Shown here: positions 36,101-43,988 of the stretch, in pieces
How positions within the stretch are numbered: position 1 is the first letter of the stretch
Layout of the letters: each line of letters opens with the position of its first letter
Source of the DNA: Vulcanimicrobiota bacterium
GTDB taxonomy: Bacteria; Vulcanimicrobiota; Vulcanimicrobiia; Vulcanimicrobiales; Vulcanimicrobiaceae
Direction: 5' to 3'
Length of the DNA: 64,000 nucleotides
NCBI GenBank assembly: GCA_003161435.1
Contig: PMOS01000024.1
Span: forward strand, 155,601-219,600
The notes under the pieces: model-generated
The model's database searches: none
What the model was told of the DNA's origin: nothing
Seen by the model: the letters and a program-made list of their open reading frames with translations, nothing else
Position numbers and translations under genes: made by a program

Positions 36101-37242
36101 AGCGGCAGCACCGTCGGCGAACCAAGACCGAATTGAATCTGCACGGTTGTCGCCTTGAGCCCGCCGCGTGACGTCGCGACCGAGCTGCAGGAAGGAAGGT
36201 TCTGGCAGTAGAGTCCCGTGATGCCCATCTCCTTGTAGTTGGTCGCGCCGCCCGTCAGCACGGACATTTGCACGTACGTCTGCGGCGTGAAGTGGTGCGA
36301 GAGCCCGTAGATAAAGGTCGGCGTGTACTCGGGGTACGGATCGACCGGGTTGTACTGCACCAGGCGCGACGGCTGGAAGAAGAACGTCGTCGACCGGCTG
36401 GCGCGATATTCGATGTAACCCAGTAGGAATATCTGCGCCTTGTTGGTCTGGTTGATCCCGTCGAGGTGGTTCAGCCACTGCCCGGCGACGGTCGCCGTGG
36501 CGAACATGCGGGGCGTCGCCAAGAACGGGAGTGTGATCGGAAGCAGCCACTCCTGCTCGGTGCGCTGGCGAACCGAAACCGGGAAACCGTTGTATTCGAT
36601 CAGCGCCGTATCGTCGCCGCCGGCGATCTTCGCCGTGTGAGCGAGGTACGTCGGCGAGATCACGATCGGCAGCTTGTTGCCGATCACGAACAAGTTCTGG
36701 TCGACGACGGTGAGGATCTGGTCCTTGGTCGTCGCGTCGACCGCACCGGTGTTCTGCGTGATCCCCGCCAGCGCGCTGCCCGGCGCGGTGAAGCCCTGGA
36801 TGTAAAACGGCACGTTCTTGTTGCTGAAGCCGACCGGGAACTGCTGGATCTCGTAATAGCCGACCTGCAGCCGGTTGCTGCGCGAGAAGCCGTAACCGAA
36901 GCCGGCATCGACGCCGCCCGGCATGCGCGCGTTGTAGTTGATCCCGCCATACGGAAACGCGAACGAAACGTCGACGTTATAGGTGAACCCGAGCGGTAAG
37001 CTCGGGCGCCGGATCGGCGCCTGCGGCGTTCCGACCGGATTGGTTTGAGCTACGTCGCTGGGCGAACGGCCCTTGTTGGCAGAGAGATCGTTGAGCGCAC
37101 GTTGCAGCGAAGCGTTGGCCGGTGCCAGAAGTCCGGCGCTGATCGCCCCGGCCTCCGACACGTCGGCGCGGGCCATCAGCGGCGCGAAAGTGATTGCGGC
37201 ACACGCGGCGGCGCACGCCGCCACCGACACACGTTGTATCAT
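36097..37242 (-). CDS. Outer-membrane beta-barrel-type protein
   Basis: This 381-residue protein has a signal peptide (CAAACAAITFAPLMARA) and a short helical/linker part. Many amphipathic strands follow, each alternating polar and aromatic residues, for example LGFTYNVDVSFAFPYGG, LQVGYYEIQQFPVGF and STTFFFQPSRLVQYN, as in outer-membrane channels of the fatty-acid or phenol-transporter kind. I cannot name a family. It heads the run outer-membrane protein, SGNH lipoprotein, LolA-like protein, hydrolase. ATG at 37242. Confidence 0.65.
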   Translation of the reverse strand: MIQRVSVAACAAACAAITFAPLMARADVSEAGAISAGLLAPANASLQRALNDLSANKGRSPSDVAQTNPVGTPQAPIRRPSLPLGFTYNVDVSFAFPYGGINYNARMPGGVDAGFGYGFSRSNRLQVGYYEIQQFPVGFSNKNVPFYIQGFTAPGSALAGITQNTGAVDATTKDQILTVVDQNLFVIGNKLPIVISPTYLAHTAKIAGGDDTALIEYNGFPVSVRQRTEQEWLLPITLPFLATPRMFATATVAGQWLNHLDGINQTNKAQIFLLGYIEYRASRSTTFFFQPSRLVQYNPVDPYPEYTPTFIYGLSHHFTPQTYVQMSVLTGGATNYKEMGITGLYCQNLPSCSSVATSRGGLKATTVQIQFGLGSPTVLPL

Positions 37243-37367
37243 GAACGTCGCGTTGCGCGGGTCGGAGAAAGGTTCCTTCGCCGACGCGGCGGCGCCGTCG
37301 GACGCGTCTTCCGCGCCGCGCGCGACGACGTCATCGTGCGCGTCTCCTGTCGGCCGACGGCAAAAAG

Positions 37368-37396
37368 TTGCACACACACTTGATTAGTGGTATAAG
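37368..37396 (+). promoter_or_regulatory. Sigma-70-type promoter for the histone-H1-like gene
   Basis: TTGCAC (37368-37373), 17-base spacer, TATAAG (37391-37396). Transcription would start near 37403 and leave a leader of about 80 bases. Confidence 0.6.
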
Positions 37397-37407
37397 AGAT
37401 GCAACTG

Positions 37408-37481
37408 CCGGCGGTCGTCCGCCGGATTCTCCGCGCGTCCGTCGGGTCCCGCGGACGCGGAAAGGAACGGTAGCACTACCG
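37408..37481 (+). promoter_or_regulatory. Structured 5' leader with three consecutive hairpins
   Basis: CCGGCGG-TCGT-CCGCCGG (37408-37425), CGCGTCCG...CGGACGCG (37434-37459) and CGGTAG-CA-CTACCG (37468-37481) are perfect stems. The last lies between the purine-rich GGAAAGGAA and the ATG at 37483, so folding could bring the ribosome site next to the start or hide it. Confidence 0.55.
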
Positions 37482-37482
37482 A

Positions 37483-37764
37483 ATGGCCGCAAAGAAGGCT
37501 GCGTCGAAACGAAAGACGACGCGCAAAAAGACTGCGAAGAAGACCGGCGCTCGTAAGACGACGGCCCGCAAGAAGACCGCAAAGAAGACCGCGAAGAAGA
37601 CCACCGCTCGCAAGAAGACCGGTGGACGGAAGAAGAAAGCGGGAGGACGCAAGAAGAAGGCGACGTCACGGAAGAAGACTGGGGCGAAGAAGGCCGTCCG
37701 CAAGACAGCCCGTCGCGCCGCACCGCGTCGCAAGACCGCTGCTCGCAAAAAGAAAGCGGCATAA
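37483..37764 (+). CDS. Histone H1-like lysine-rich DNA-binding protein
   Basis: This 93-residue protein is almost wholly Lys, Arg, Ala, Thr and Gly in repeats of the KKTAKK/ARKKT type. There is no globular domain. It resembles the tails of eukaryotic H1 and bacterial Hc1/AlgP/HctB-like proteins that compact DNA. It has its own promoter, a three-hairpin leader and a strong terminator, so it is a single-gene unit, unlike most of the window. It probably condenses the nucleoid or modulates DNA access. Confidence 0.85.
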   Translation: MAAKKAASKRKTTRKKTAKKTGARKTTARKKTAKKTAKKTTARKKTGGRKKKAGGRKKKATSRKKTGAKKAVRKTARRAAPRRKTAARKKKAA

Positions 37765-37786
37765 CACACCAGCCGATTGAGGCTAC

Positions 37787-37827
37787 GAAGCGCGTCGCGA
37801 GAAAACTCGCGGCGCGCTTCTTCTTTT
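37787..37827 (+). terminator. Rho-independent terminator of the histone-H1-like gene
   Basis: A 15-base stem (37787-37801 with 37806-37820, one G-T pair) closes an AAAA loop and is followed by TTCTTTT. Confidence 0.9.
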
Positions 37828-37887
37828 GCGATGCCCCGTCGATCGGTCGCGGCAAAGCGGACTCGCATCGACTTTTGTCATATTCTT

Positions 37888-37907
37888 TATATCAAGTAGT
37901 TGATATA
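37888..37907. promoter_or_regulatory. Perfect inverted repeat, likely MarR-type operator
   Basis: TATATCAA-GTAG-TTGATATA, eight-base arms, in an AT-rich pocket 48 bases before a secreted-protein gene that is followed by a marR-family gene. The size fits a MarR dimer site, so self-regulation is likely. Confidence 0.6.
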
Positions 37908-37954
37908 GAAACGCCCAGAGACTCTTCCCATCCTCAGAGGGTAGCCTTGTCACC

Positions 37955-38353
37955 ATGGTCCTCAATGCGCTCGCCGGCCTCGCCGGCGCCCTCAGCCTGG
38001 TCGCCGCGCCGGTCGCGACCGCCGCTCCGCCGATCAACGTCGTGTCGTGCGTCTACACGAGCCAACAAGTGAGCTCAGCCGTCACCGGGTTCGCGCGGAC
38101 CGCGCCCTTCGAGCTCAGCAGCCTCCGCATCTCCTTCGTCAATCAGGGACCGCTGGAAGCGAGGGATGTGCGCTTCGCCGCCACCTACGACGGCCTGACA
38201 CAAATCGTCGACGACCGCGGGCGCTTCGCGACCGCGAAGCAGATCACGCGTGACTTCCAGCCGCTCGCAACCGGGACGTTTCGCGACGATCCCGCACGGT
38301 GCGTGGTACAGTCGGTAACCTTTGCCGACGGTTCTACCTGGCAGCCGTCGTAG
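37955..38353 (+). CDS. Small secreted protein of unknown function
   Basis: This 132-residue protein has a signal peptide (ALAGLAGALSLVAAPVATA) and a mature part with two cysteines (VVSCVYT and ARCVVQS) that could form one disulfide. ISFVNQGPLEARDVRFAATYDG suggests a beta-sandwich. ATG at 37955. A palindrome upstream and a MarR gene starting 42 bases downstream suggest a small regulated unit. No function can be assigned. Confidence 0.65.
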   Translation: MVLNALAGLAGALSLVAAPVATAAPPINVVSCVYTSQQVSSAVTGFARTAPFELSSLRISFVNQGPLEARDVRFAATYDGLTQIVDDRGRFATAKQITRDFQPLATGTFRDDPARCVVQSVTFADGSTWQPS

Positions 38354-38394
38354 TCTCCGGCATGGTGGGCATGGTCGCTGGGGAACCAGCGGCC

Positions 38395-38946
38395 ATGGCC
38401 GACACGCCTGACGTCCGTAACCGCCTCGAAAACGTGAGCGTCTCCGAGCATCTGCTCTCCAAACTCAAGCGGGCCCAAGCGGCGACTCGCGCCGCGATCG
38501 ACGCGGACCTGGCCCGTATCGGTCTGACCGCTCCGCAGTTCCTCGCCCTCGCGCACATCGCGGAGAACGCCGACGTCTCCGGTGCCGAGCTCGCCCGGCT
38601 GTGCTGGGTCACACCGCAGGCGATCGTCGCGATCGTCGCGCGACTCCGCGCCGCCGGACTGGTGCGCCGCGTGCCCGCGGCCGGCGGCGGACGGTCGCTC
38701 ACGATGCGCTTGACCGACAAGGGGGCCGGCCTCGTGAAGACCGCGTTCGCGCACGGGTATGCGATCGAGCGCTACATCCTGGACATCCTCGGACCCGACG
38801 CGTACCATGCGCTCCACGGCTCGCTCGATCGCGTCGCGGACGCGCTCTCCGAAGAGTCGACCGTCGTCAAGACCGCGCCGTGGGACGGCTACGTCGAGGA
38901 CGCGTTTGCGGCGTTGCGGGCGCGCTCCGACCCAGCAGACGCTTGA
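38395..38946 (+). CDS. MarR-family transcriptional regulator
   Basis: This 183-residue winged-helix protein has LTAPQFLALAHIAENADVSGAELARL, then the recognition helix VTPQAIVAIVARLRAAGLV and the wing RRVPAAGGGRSLTMRLTDKG. ATG at 38395 is chosen; earlier in-frame starts would add a hydrophobic stretch foreign to the family. It probably binds the TATATCAA palindrome upstream of its operon. The 3' end overlaps the convergent hydrolase gene by 80 bases. Confidence 0.87.
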   Translation: MADTPDVRNRLENVSVSEHLLSKLKRAQAATRAAIDADLARIGLTAPQFLALAHIAENADVSGAELARLCWVTPQAIVAIVARLRAAGLVRRVPAAGGGRSLTMRLTDKGAGLVKTAFAHGYAIERYILDILGPDAYHALHGSLDRVADALSEESTVVKTAPWDGYVEDAFAALRARSDPADA

Positions 38947-39778
38947 GCAACGCGTCGTGCTTGTACGACGCCGAGTTCCCGAACTTCACTACCACCGTAT
39001 CCTCGGACGGCACGACGTAGAGCGCTTGTCCGCCCGACCCGCTCGCGTACACGATGTCCGGGTGCGCCGGTAGCGGGCTGAGCCACCAGCCCAGACCGTA
39101 GCGCGGGTTCGCCGTCGACGCCGCGAAGCAACGCTCGAGCGCGGCTTCACCGACGACACGAAGCCCTTGGCATACGCCGCGATCGCGCACCAGCAGGCCG
39201 AACTTCAGCCACTCGCGCGCGCCGAGAAACGCCCCGGTCGGTAACGGCCGCGTCCCGTCTTTGAGGGTGCGCCACGTTCCGACGCGCAGCCCGATCGGCT
39301 CGAAGATGCGCTCGCGCAAGTAATCGTGCGGCGTGAGGCCGCGCGGCGAAAGCTTCGCGGCAAGCACCGCGCCGAACACTTGCAGCGGTATCCCGCCGTA
39401 GGTGAACCGTTCGCCCGGCGCGTCCTTGAGCGTCACCGCCAAGGCCGCGTCGAACGGCGGCACCGACGCGCCCAGACCGCCGAAGCCGATCCCGCTGGTC
39501 AGCTGCAGCAGCTCGCGCAGCGTAACGCGCGACTTCGCACCGTCGCTCCAGCTCGGGGCCGTGCGCGCGACCGGCTCGTCGAGCTCGAGCAGTCCGTCAT
39601 CCTGCGCGGCGCTTGCGAGAGTGCCCCAGAAGCTTTTCGTCCCGCTGTAGAGCGCGTGCGGCTTGTGCGCATCGTAGCCGCCGGCGTAGCGTTCGAAGAC
39701 GACCTCATCGCCCTGCTGGACCACGAGCGCGTGCAGGACGTGCCGTTCGGCGTACTCCGCGGCAGCTTCGACGTTCAT
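38867..39778 (-). CDS. Serine hydrolase, beta-lactamase/class C-PBP family
   Basis: This 303-residue protein has the SxxK motif as SGTKSF (nucleophile Ser, base Lys). TYGGIPLQVFG occupies the YxN position with Gly for Asn, and SGSGGQALYVVP is the HxG/KTG-equivalent. No signal peptide is evident, so it may act in the cytoplasm as an esterase, not on peptidoglycan. The C-terminus (TPQTRPRRSRPTARS) is basic and may come from reading through the overlap with the MarR gene. Confidence 0.82.
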   Translation of the reverse strand: MNVEAAAEYAERHVLHALVVQQGDEVVFERYAGGYDAHKPHALYSGTKSFWGTLASAAQDDGLLELDEPVARTAPSWSDGAKSRVTLRELLQLTSGIGFGGLGASVPPFDAALAVTLKDAPGERFTYGGIPLQVFGAVLAAKLSPRGLTPHDYLRERIFEPIGLRVGTWRTLKDGTRPLPTGAFLGAREWLKFGLLVRDRGVCQGLRVVGEAALERCFAASTANPRYGLGWWLSPLPAHPDIVYASGSGGQALYVVPSEDTVVVKFGNSASYKHDALLKRLLGRSAPATPQTRPRRSRPTARS

Positions 39779-39782
39779 CGCA

Positions 39783-40451
39783 TCAGAGCGTATGGCGCCG
39801 CGCGCCGTTCCCCGCCGGCGCGACGCCGAACGTTACGGTGTCGTAGACGACGATCGTCGCGGTCATCGTCCCCAGATCGAACTGAGTGCCGGGTCCGAAC
39901 TGTTGGCTGTCGGACACGACCGGGCAACCGCCGCTTTCGTTGACCGATTGGACGCCGTCGATCGACAAGCCGGCGAGCGCGGCGAGCGCTTCGCCTTTGC
40001 GGCGTGCGTCGGCGAACGCGGCGGTGCGCGCCGCCTGCTCGGGAGCGGCGCAATCGTCGAGTCGCGGGAAGAAGTTCACGTTGTCGATCGAGGACCCCGG
40101 GTGCGCTCGCACGTACTCGGCGGCGGCCGTCGCAATGTGCTGCAGCTTCTCGCGACTTGCATTCGGGATCGTTCCGCGCAGCATCGTCGGCTGGTTGTTC
40201 GAGATCGCCGAACCTGCCGGTCCGATCGACGGATCGACGATGCCTGCCGCGCGCATCGCACTGAGGACTGCCGGTTCGTCGGAGTTGCCGCGCGTCATGG
40301 CGACGAACTGCAACGTCTTGACGACAACCTTAGTGCTCCCGTGGCCCATCACGGTAATGCCGGCCGCCGGTACGGCGCGCGGCGGGATGCCCTGCGCGCT
40401 CGCGCCGATCGGCAGCAAGGCCAGGGCCAGGACTGCGAACCGCTTCATCAT
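39783..40451 (-). CDS. SIMPL-domain (DUF541) secreted protein
   Basis: This 222-residue protein has a signal peptide (MMKRFAVLALALLPIGASA) and then ITVMGHGSTKVVV, the SIMPL start. KLQHIATAAAEYV, NVNFFPRLDDC and AAFADARRKGEALAALAGLSIDGVQSVNES are the usual helix-and-strand pattern. The family is periplasmic and linked to oxidative stress in some bacteria; its mechanism is unknown. ATG at 40451. Confidence 0.8.
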   Translation of the reverse strand: MMKRFAVLALALLPIGASAQGIPPRAVPAAGITVMGHGSTKVVVKTLQFVAMTRGNSDEPAVLSAMRAAGIVDPSIGPAGSAISNNQPTMLRGTIPNASREKLQHIATAAAEYVRAHPGSSIDNVNFFPRLDDCAAPEQAARTAAFADARRKGEALAALAGLSIDGVQSVNESGGCPVVSDSQQFGPGTQFDLGTMTATIVVYDTVTFGVAPAGNGARRHTL

Positions 40452-40515
40452 GTCACGAGCTTCGTCGCAAGCGACGCCGTTCCGGTTCAGCCCCGCGGCG
40501 GATCGCCCAGGACAC

Positions 40516-42120
40516 TCACTTCGAGCGCGACTCGGCGAGGTCGAGATCCCACTCGAGGCTGCGGTAGACGTCGTCGCCGATCTCGCCGGCGCGGCGCAAA
40601 TCGAGGAGCGCACGGCGCTCGGCGCCGAGCGCCTCGGCGCGCAGCCGGCGTTCGATTACGTGCTGTTGCGCGTCGTCTTCGGGCGGGGCGCCTTCGGCGT
40701 GGGCGCGAAAGTGAGCTTCGCGGTCGTCGTACTCGGCCTGCAACCGGCCCGCGATCTCCCACTCGGCGGGCGATGCGAACGTCGGCTCCAGCCCGCGCAA
40801 GTGGTCGCGAGCCGCCGCCGCCGTCCGCGCGCGCGCCAGCGCGAGCGCACGCTCCGAGTCTTCATCGGAACCAAGGGTCCCGTCGAACCACCGGATCAAG
40901 ACCGGCAGGAACAGCCCTTCGCCCACCAGCGAGACCAAGATCACGACGAACGTGATGAACAGGATCAGCGGGCGGTCCGGGAACGGCGTTTCCGTGAACG
41001 GGAGGAGCTCGGGAACGGCGAGTGCGGCCGCGAGCGACACGATGCCACGCATCCCCGCGAGCGAGAGCACGCAGAGCGCCTGCCACGTCGGCGCCGTCCC
41101 CTCACCGCTGCGCAGTACCGGAAACCATCCCCACGAGACGAGCGCGACGGCGTAGACCCAGGCGAACCGCACGGCGACCAGGACGAGCCACACGGCAAGC
41201 CCCCAGCCGATGAGCACCGGCAACGAGTATTCGGGCAGACCGTGGACGATCGCGCGCAACTGCAAGCCGATCAGCACGAACGCCGCACCGTTGAAGATGA
41301 AGAACAGCAGGTTCCAAACCGACGCGGCCGCGAGCCGGCTGTCGGCATCGAAGATCTGCGTCGACTTCCGGCTGAGGTAGATTCCGCCGGTCAAGGCAGC
41401 GAGCACGCCCGAAGCGCCGATCACGTCGGCCGGGACGTACAGCGCGAAGGGCGTCACCAGCGAGATCGAAACCGCGATGAGCTGATCGCTCAGCCCCTTC
41501 TTCCGAATCGCGATCATCATCCGCGCGATGAGCCAACCGCCGCCGAGGCCGATCGCGACGCCGGCTGCGACGACGTAGAGAAACTGCATGAAAGCGAACG
41601 CCAACGAGAACGCGCCGGTCGCGACCGCGGCGAGCGCGAAGCGATAGATCACCAGCCCCGACGCGTCGTTGATCAAGCTCTCGCCGCTGATGATGCTGGT
41701 GATCCGGCGCGGCAGGTCGACCTCCTCGGCGATGGCATCGGTCGCGACGGCGTCGGTCGGCGAGAGGATGCCGCCGAGCACGAACCCGATCGCCAGCGGG
41801 ATGCCGATCATCCAATGCGCGACGTACGCGACAGCGATCGACGTGCAGACCACGAGCCCGAGCGCGAGCGCGAAGATGGGCCTGCGGTAGCGCACGAACG
41901 AGCGATAGTCGGTCGTCCAGCCGTCGCCGAAGATCAGCGGCGGAAGAAACAGCAAGAAGACGAGATCCGGCTGGAGCTCCACGGTCGGGACGCCCGGCAC
42001 CAACGCGATCGCGAGGCCGCCGATCACGAACACGACCGGGTACGGCACGTGCATCCGCTTGGCGAGCAGCGCGAGTGCGACAATCGCCGCCAGCAGCGAC
42101 GTGAGATAGACGCCGGTCAT
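40516..42120 (-). CDS. CPA1-family Na+/H+ antiporter (NhaP/YjcE type)
   Basis: This 534-residue protein has about 12 membrane helices. The ion-binding aspartates are in LSPTDAVATDAIAEE and ESLINDASGLV. The C-terminal 130 residues form a cytoplasmic, charged, helix-rich tail (RAEALGAERRALLDLRRAGEIGDDVYRSLEWDL) as in regulated CPA1 exchangers. It overlaps the MFS gene as ATGA and ends an operon with kup, so the unit handles monovalent cations and pH. Confidence 0.9.
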   Translation of the reverse strand: MTGVYLTSLLAAIVALALLAKRMHVPYPVVFVIGGLAIALVPGVPTVELQPDLVFLLFLPPLIFGDGWTTDYRSFVRYRRPIFALALGLVVCTSIAVAYVAHWMIGIPLAIGFVLGGILSPTDAVATDAIAEEVDLPRRITSIISGESLINDASGLVIYRFALAAVATGAFSLAFAFMQFLYVVAAGVAIGLGGGWLIARMMIAIRKKGLSDQLIAVSISLVTPFALYVPADVIGASGVLAALTGGIYLSRKSTQIFDADSRLAAASVWNLLFFIFNGAAFVLIGLQLRAIVHGLPEYSLPVLIGWGLAVWLVLVAVRFAWVYAVALVSWGWFPVLRSGEGTAPTWQALCVLSLAGMRGIVSLAAALAVPELLPFTETPFPDRPLILFITFVVILVSLVGEGLFLPVLIRWFDGTLGSDEDSERALALARARTAAAARDHLRGLEPTFASPAEWEIAGRLQAEYDDREAHFRAHAEGAPPEDDAQQHVIERRLRAEALGAERRALLDLRRAGEIGDDVYRSLEWDLDLAESRSK

Positions 42121-43361
42121 GTTTCGCGCACCTGCGGTTGGGTCAGACCGACCCACAGCGCGAACAGCAGCGAGACACCGCCGCCGACCACGAACGTCCA
42201 GCGCAGCGTCAGCACCGTCGCGAGCGATCCGATCAACAGCGAGCCCAGCGGGACGAAGCCCAGCAGGATCATCGAGTAGACCGAGATCGCCCGCCCGCGC
42301 ATGTCATCCGGCGAGAGCGTCTGCAACAGGATGTTCGACGACCCGATGAAGCTCAGCGTTGCAAGCCCCGTTACCGTGAGCGCCGCCGCCGCGACGCCGA
42401 AGTGCGCCGTGAGGCCGAGCCCGGCGACGCCGAGCGCGGCGAGCGCCGCCGAGATCGCCCAGATTGTTCCGCGCCGCCTTCCGCCGGTGGCGGCGGTGAA
42501 GAACGCGCCGACGATCGCTCCGATCCCGCTGGCGGCCATCAACCAGCCCAGCCCCTTCGCATCCGTGTGCACCACGTGCACGGCGTAGGCCGGTAACAAA
42601 AAGTTGTACGGCCGAATCGTCAGCGACGTGACGACCAGCATCAGCACGATCCAACGCAGGACCGGGTGCGCAATCAGAAACCGAATGCCTTCAAGGATCG
42701 CCGCGACGACGTTGCCGCGCCGCCGGCTCGACGGCGGCGCGGACTTCATGAAGGCCAGCGCGAGCACGACCGCCAGCGTCGTGACGGCGTTGACCAGGAA
42801 ACACGGCGCGACGCCGATCCCGGCGATCAGCAACCCGGCGAGCGGCGGCCCGACCACGCTGGGCGCGTTGAACGCGATCGAGTTCAAACCGATCGCGCCG
42901 CCGACGTATTCCCGCGGCACCATCAACGGGACCCAACTCTGGCGTGCCGGTGCGTCGAACGACTGCGTCGCCGCGTTGACGCTGCTGGTGATCATCAGCG
43001 CCCAGAGCGGTGCGTGCCCGGTCGTCACCAGCGCGAACATGATGAACGCCACGACCGAGGTCGTCGCGTTGGTGAGAAAGAGCACGCGCCGGCGGGGATA
43101 GCGGTCGGCGATCACGCCGGCGAACGGCGAGAAGATGAGCACGGGCAGCGCGCGCGACGCGCCGATCAGCCCGATGTCGAACGAGCCGATGGCGGCGTTG
43201 GGTGCCATCGACGCGACGTAGTAGCCGAGCGCGGTGAACTGCATCCACGTTCCGAGATTGGAGACCAGCAAGCCGCCCCACAACAAGCGGAAGTCCTTGA
43301 AGCCGAACGGGCCGAAAAAGTCTGGCCGGCGGTCGGGGATACGCGGTTCGATATTGGTCAC
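42117..43361 (-). CDS. MFS exporter (EntS/MFS_3 type)
   Basis: This 414-residue protein has about 12 helices: FRLLWGGLLVSNLGTWMQ in helix 1, FAGVIADRYPRRRVLFLTN as motif A, AFDAPARQSWVPLMVP-like TQSFDAPARQSWVPLMVP, and LSPDDMRGRAISVYSMI in the second half. These fit the EntS/MFS_3 exporters of siderophores or drugs. GTG at 43361 overlaps the kinase-like gene as GTGA. Confidence 0.88.
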   Translation of the reverse strand: MTNIEPRIPDRRPDFFGPFGFKDFRLLWGGLLVSNLGTWMQFTALGYYVASMAPNAAIGSFDIGLIGASRALPVLIFSPFAGVIADRYPRRRVLFLTNATTSVVAFIMFALVTTGHAPLWALMITSSVNAATQSFDAPARQSWVPLMVPREYVGGAIGLNSIAFNAPSVVGPPLAGLLIAGIGVAPCFLVNAVTTLAVVLALAFMKSAPPSSRRRGNVVAAILEGIRFLIAHPVLRWIVLMLVVTSLTIRPYNFLLPAYAVHVVHTDAKGLGWLMAASGIGAIVGAFFTAATGGRRRGTIWAISAALAALGVAGLGLTAHFGVAAAALTVTGLATLSFIGSSNILLQTLSPDDMRGRAISVYSMILLGFVPLGSLLIGSLATVLTLRWTFVVGGGVSLLFALWVGLTQPQVRET

Positions 43362-43969
43362 GACGATGCGGCACGCACCGCGGCGACGATGATGCTCGCG
43401 GCTCCGTCGACGCCGAAGCGCGACGTATCGATGACGAGATCGTAGTTCTTCGCCTCGCCGGAGGTGACACGATATCCCTCGCGCGCGTAGATTCGCCGCG
43501 CCTCGTCGATGCGGGCGATCTCCGCCCGCGCGGCAGCTTCGTCGATCGCCAGCGACTGGGCGACGCGCGCGGCGCGCCAGGCGAGCGGCGCGCAGAGGTA
43601 CACTCGCACGACGTCGCGGCGCCCCGCCAGAATCGAGCCCGCCGCCCGCCCGACGATCACCACGTCGCCGCCGGCGGCCTCCTCGCGCACCGCCGCTTCG
43701 ATGGCGTGCCGCGTCTCGACCGGGAAATCGTCGGTATCGGGCGGCTGCGCCGCCTCCGGAACGCCGCCGCCGAGTTGATCGAGGACCCGCTCGCCGTAGC
43801 GGCGCGGCCGTTCCGAGACGGTTTCCACTACCTCGGCCGAGGTCCCCAAACGCCACGCCGCGACGACCGGCAGTTGCTCGTCGACGAGCCGGTATCCGAG
43901 CCGCTCGGCGACGAGCCGCGAAACCGCCAGCGAAAGAGCGCCGTACTCGCGCGAGATCGTGACGATCAT
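43358..43969 (-). CDS. Cytidylate kinase-like family protein
   Basis: This 203-residue protein starts MIVTISREYGALSLAVSRLVAERLGYRLVD, the Cytidylate_kin2 pattern in which a Ser/Arg/Glu loop replaces the classic P-loop. VVIVGRAAGSIL, VYLCAPLAWRAARVA and the C-terminal YDLVIDTSRFG match the family. Its substrate is unknown. It overlaps the MFS gene by GTGA and follows kup by 19 bases. A nucleotide-kinase fold in a K+/H+ transport operon could be a sensor, but that is a guess. Confidence 0.8.
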   Translation of the reverse strand: MIVTISREYGALSLAVSRLVAERLGYRLVDEQLPVVAAWRLGTSAEVVETVSERPRRYGERVLDQLGGGVPEAAQPPDTDDFPVETRHAIEAAVREEAAGGDVVIVGRAAGSILAGRRDVVRVYLCAPLAWRAARVAQSLAIDEAAARAEIARIDEARRIYAREGYRVTSGEAKNYDLVIDTSRFGVDGAASIIVAAVRAASS

Positions 43970-43988
43970 CGGGACACGCAGCGCTCCA

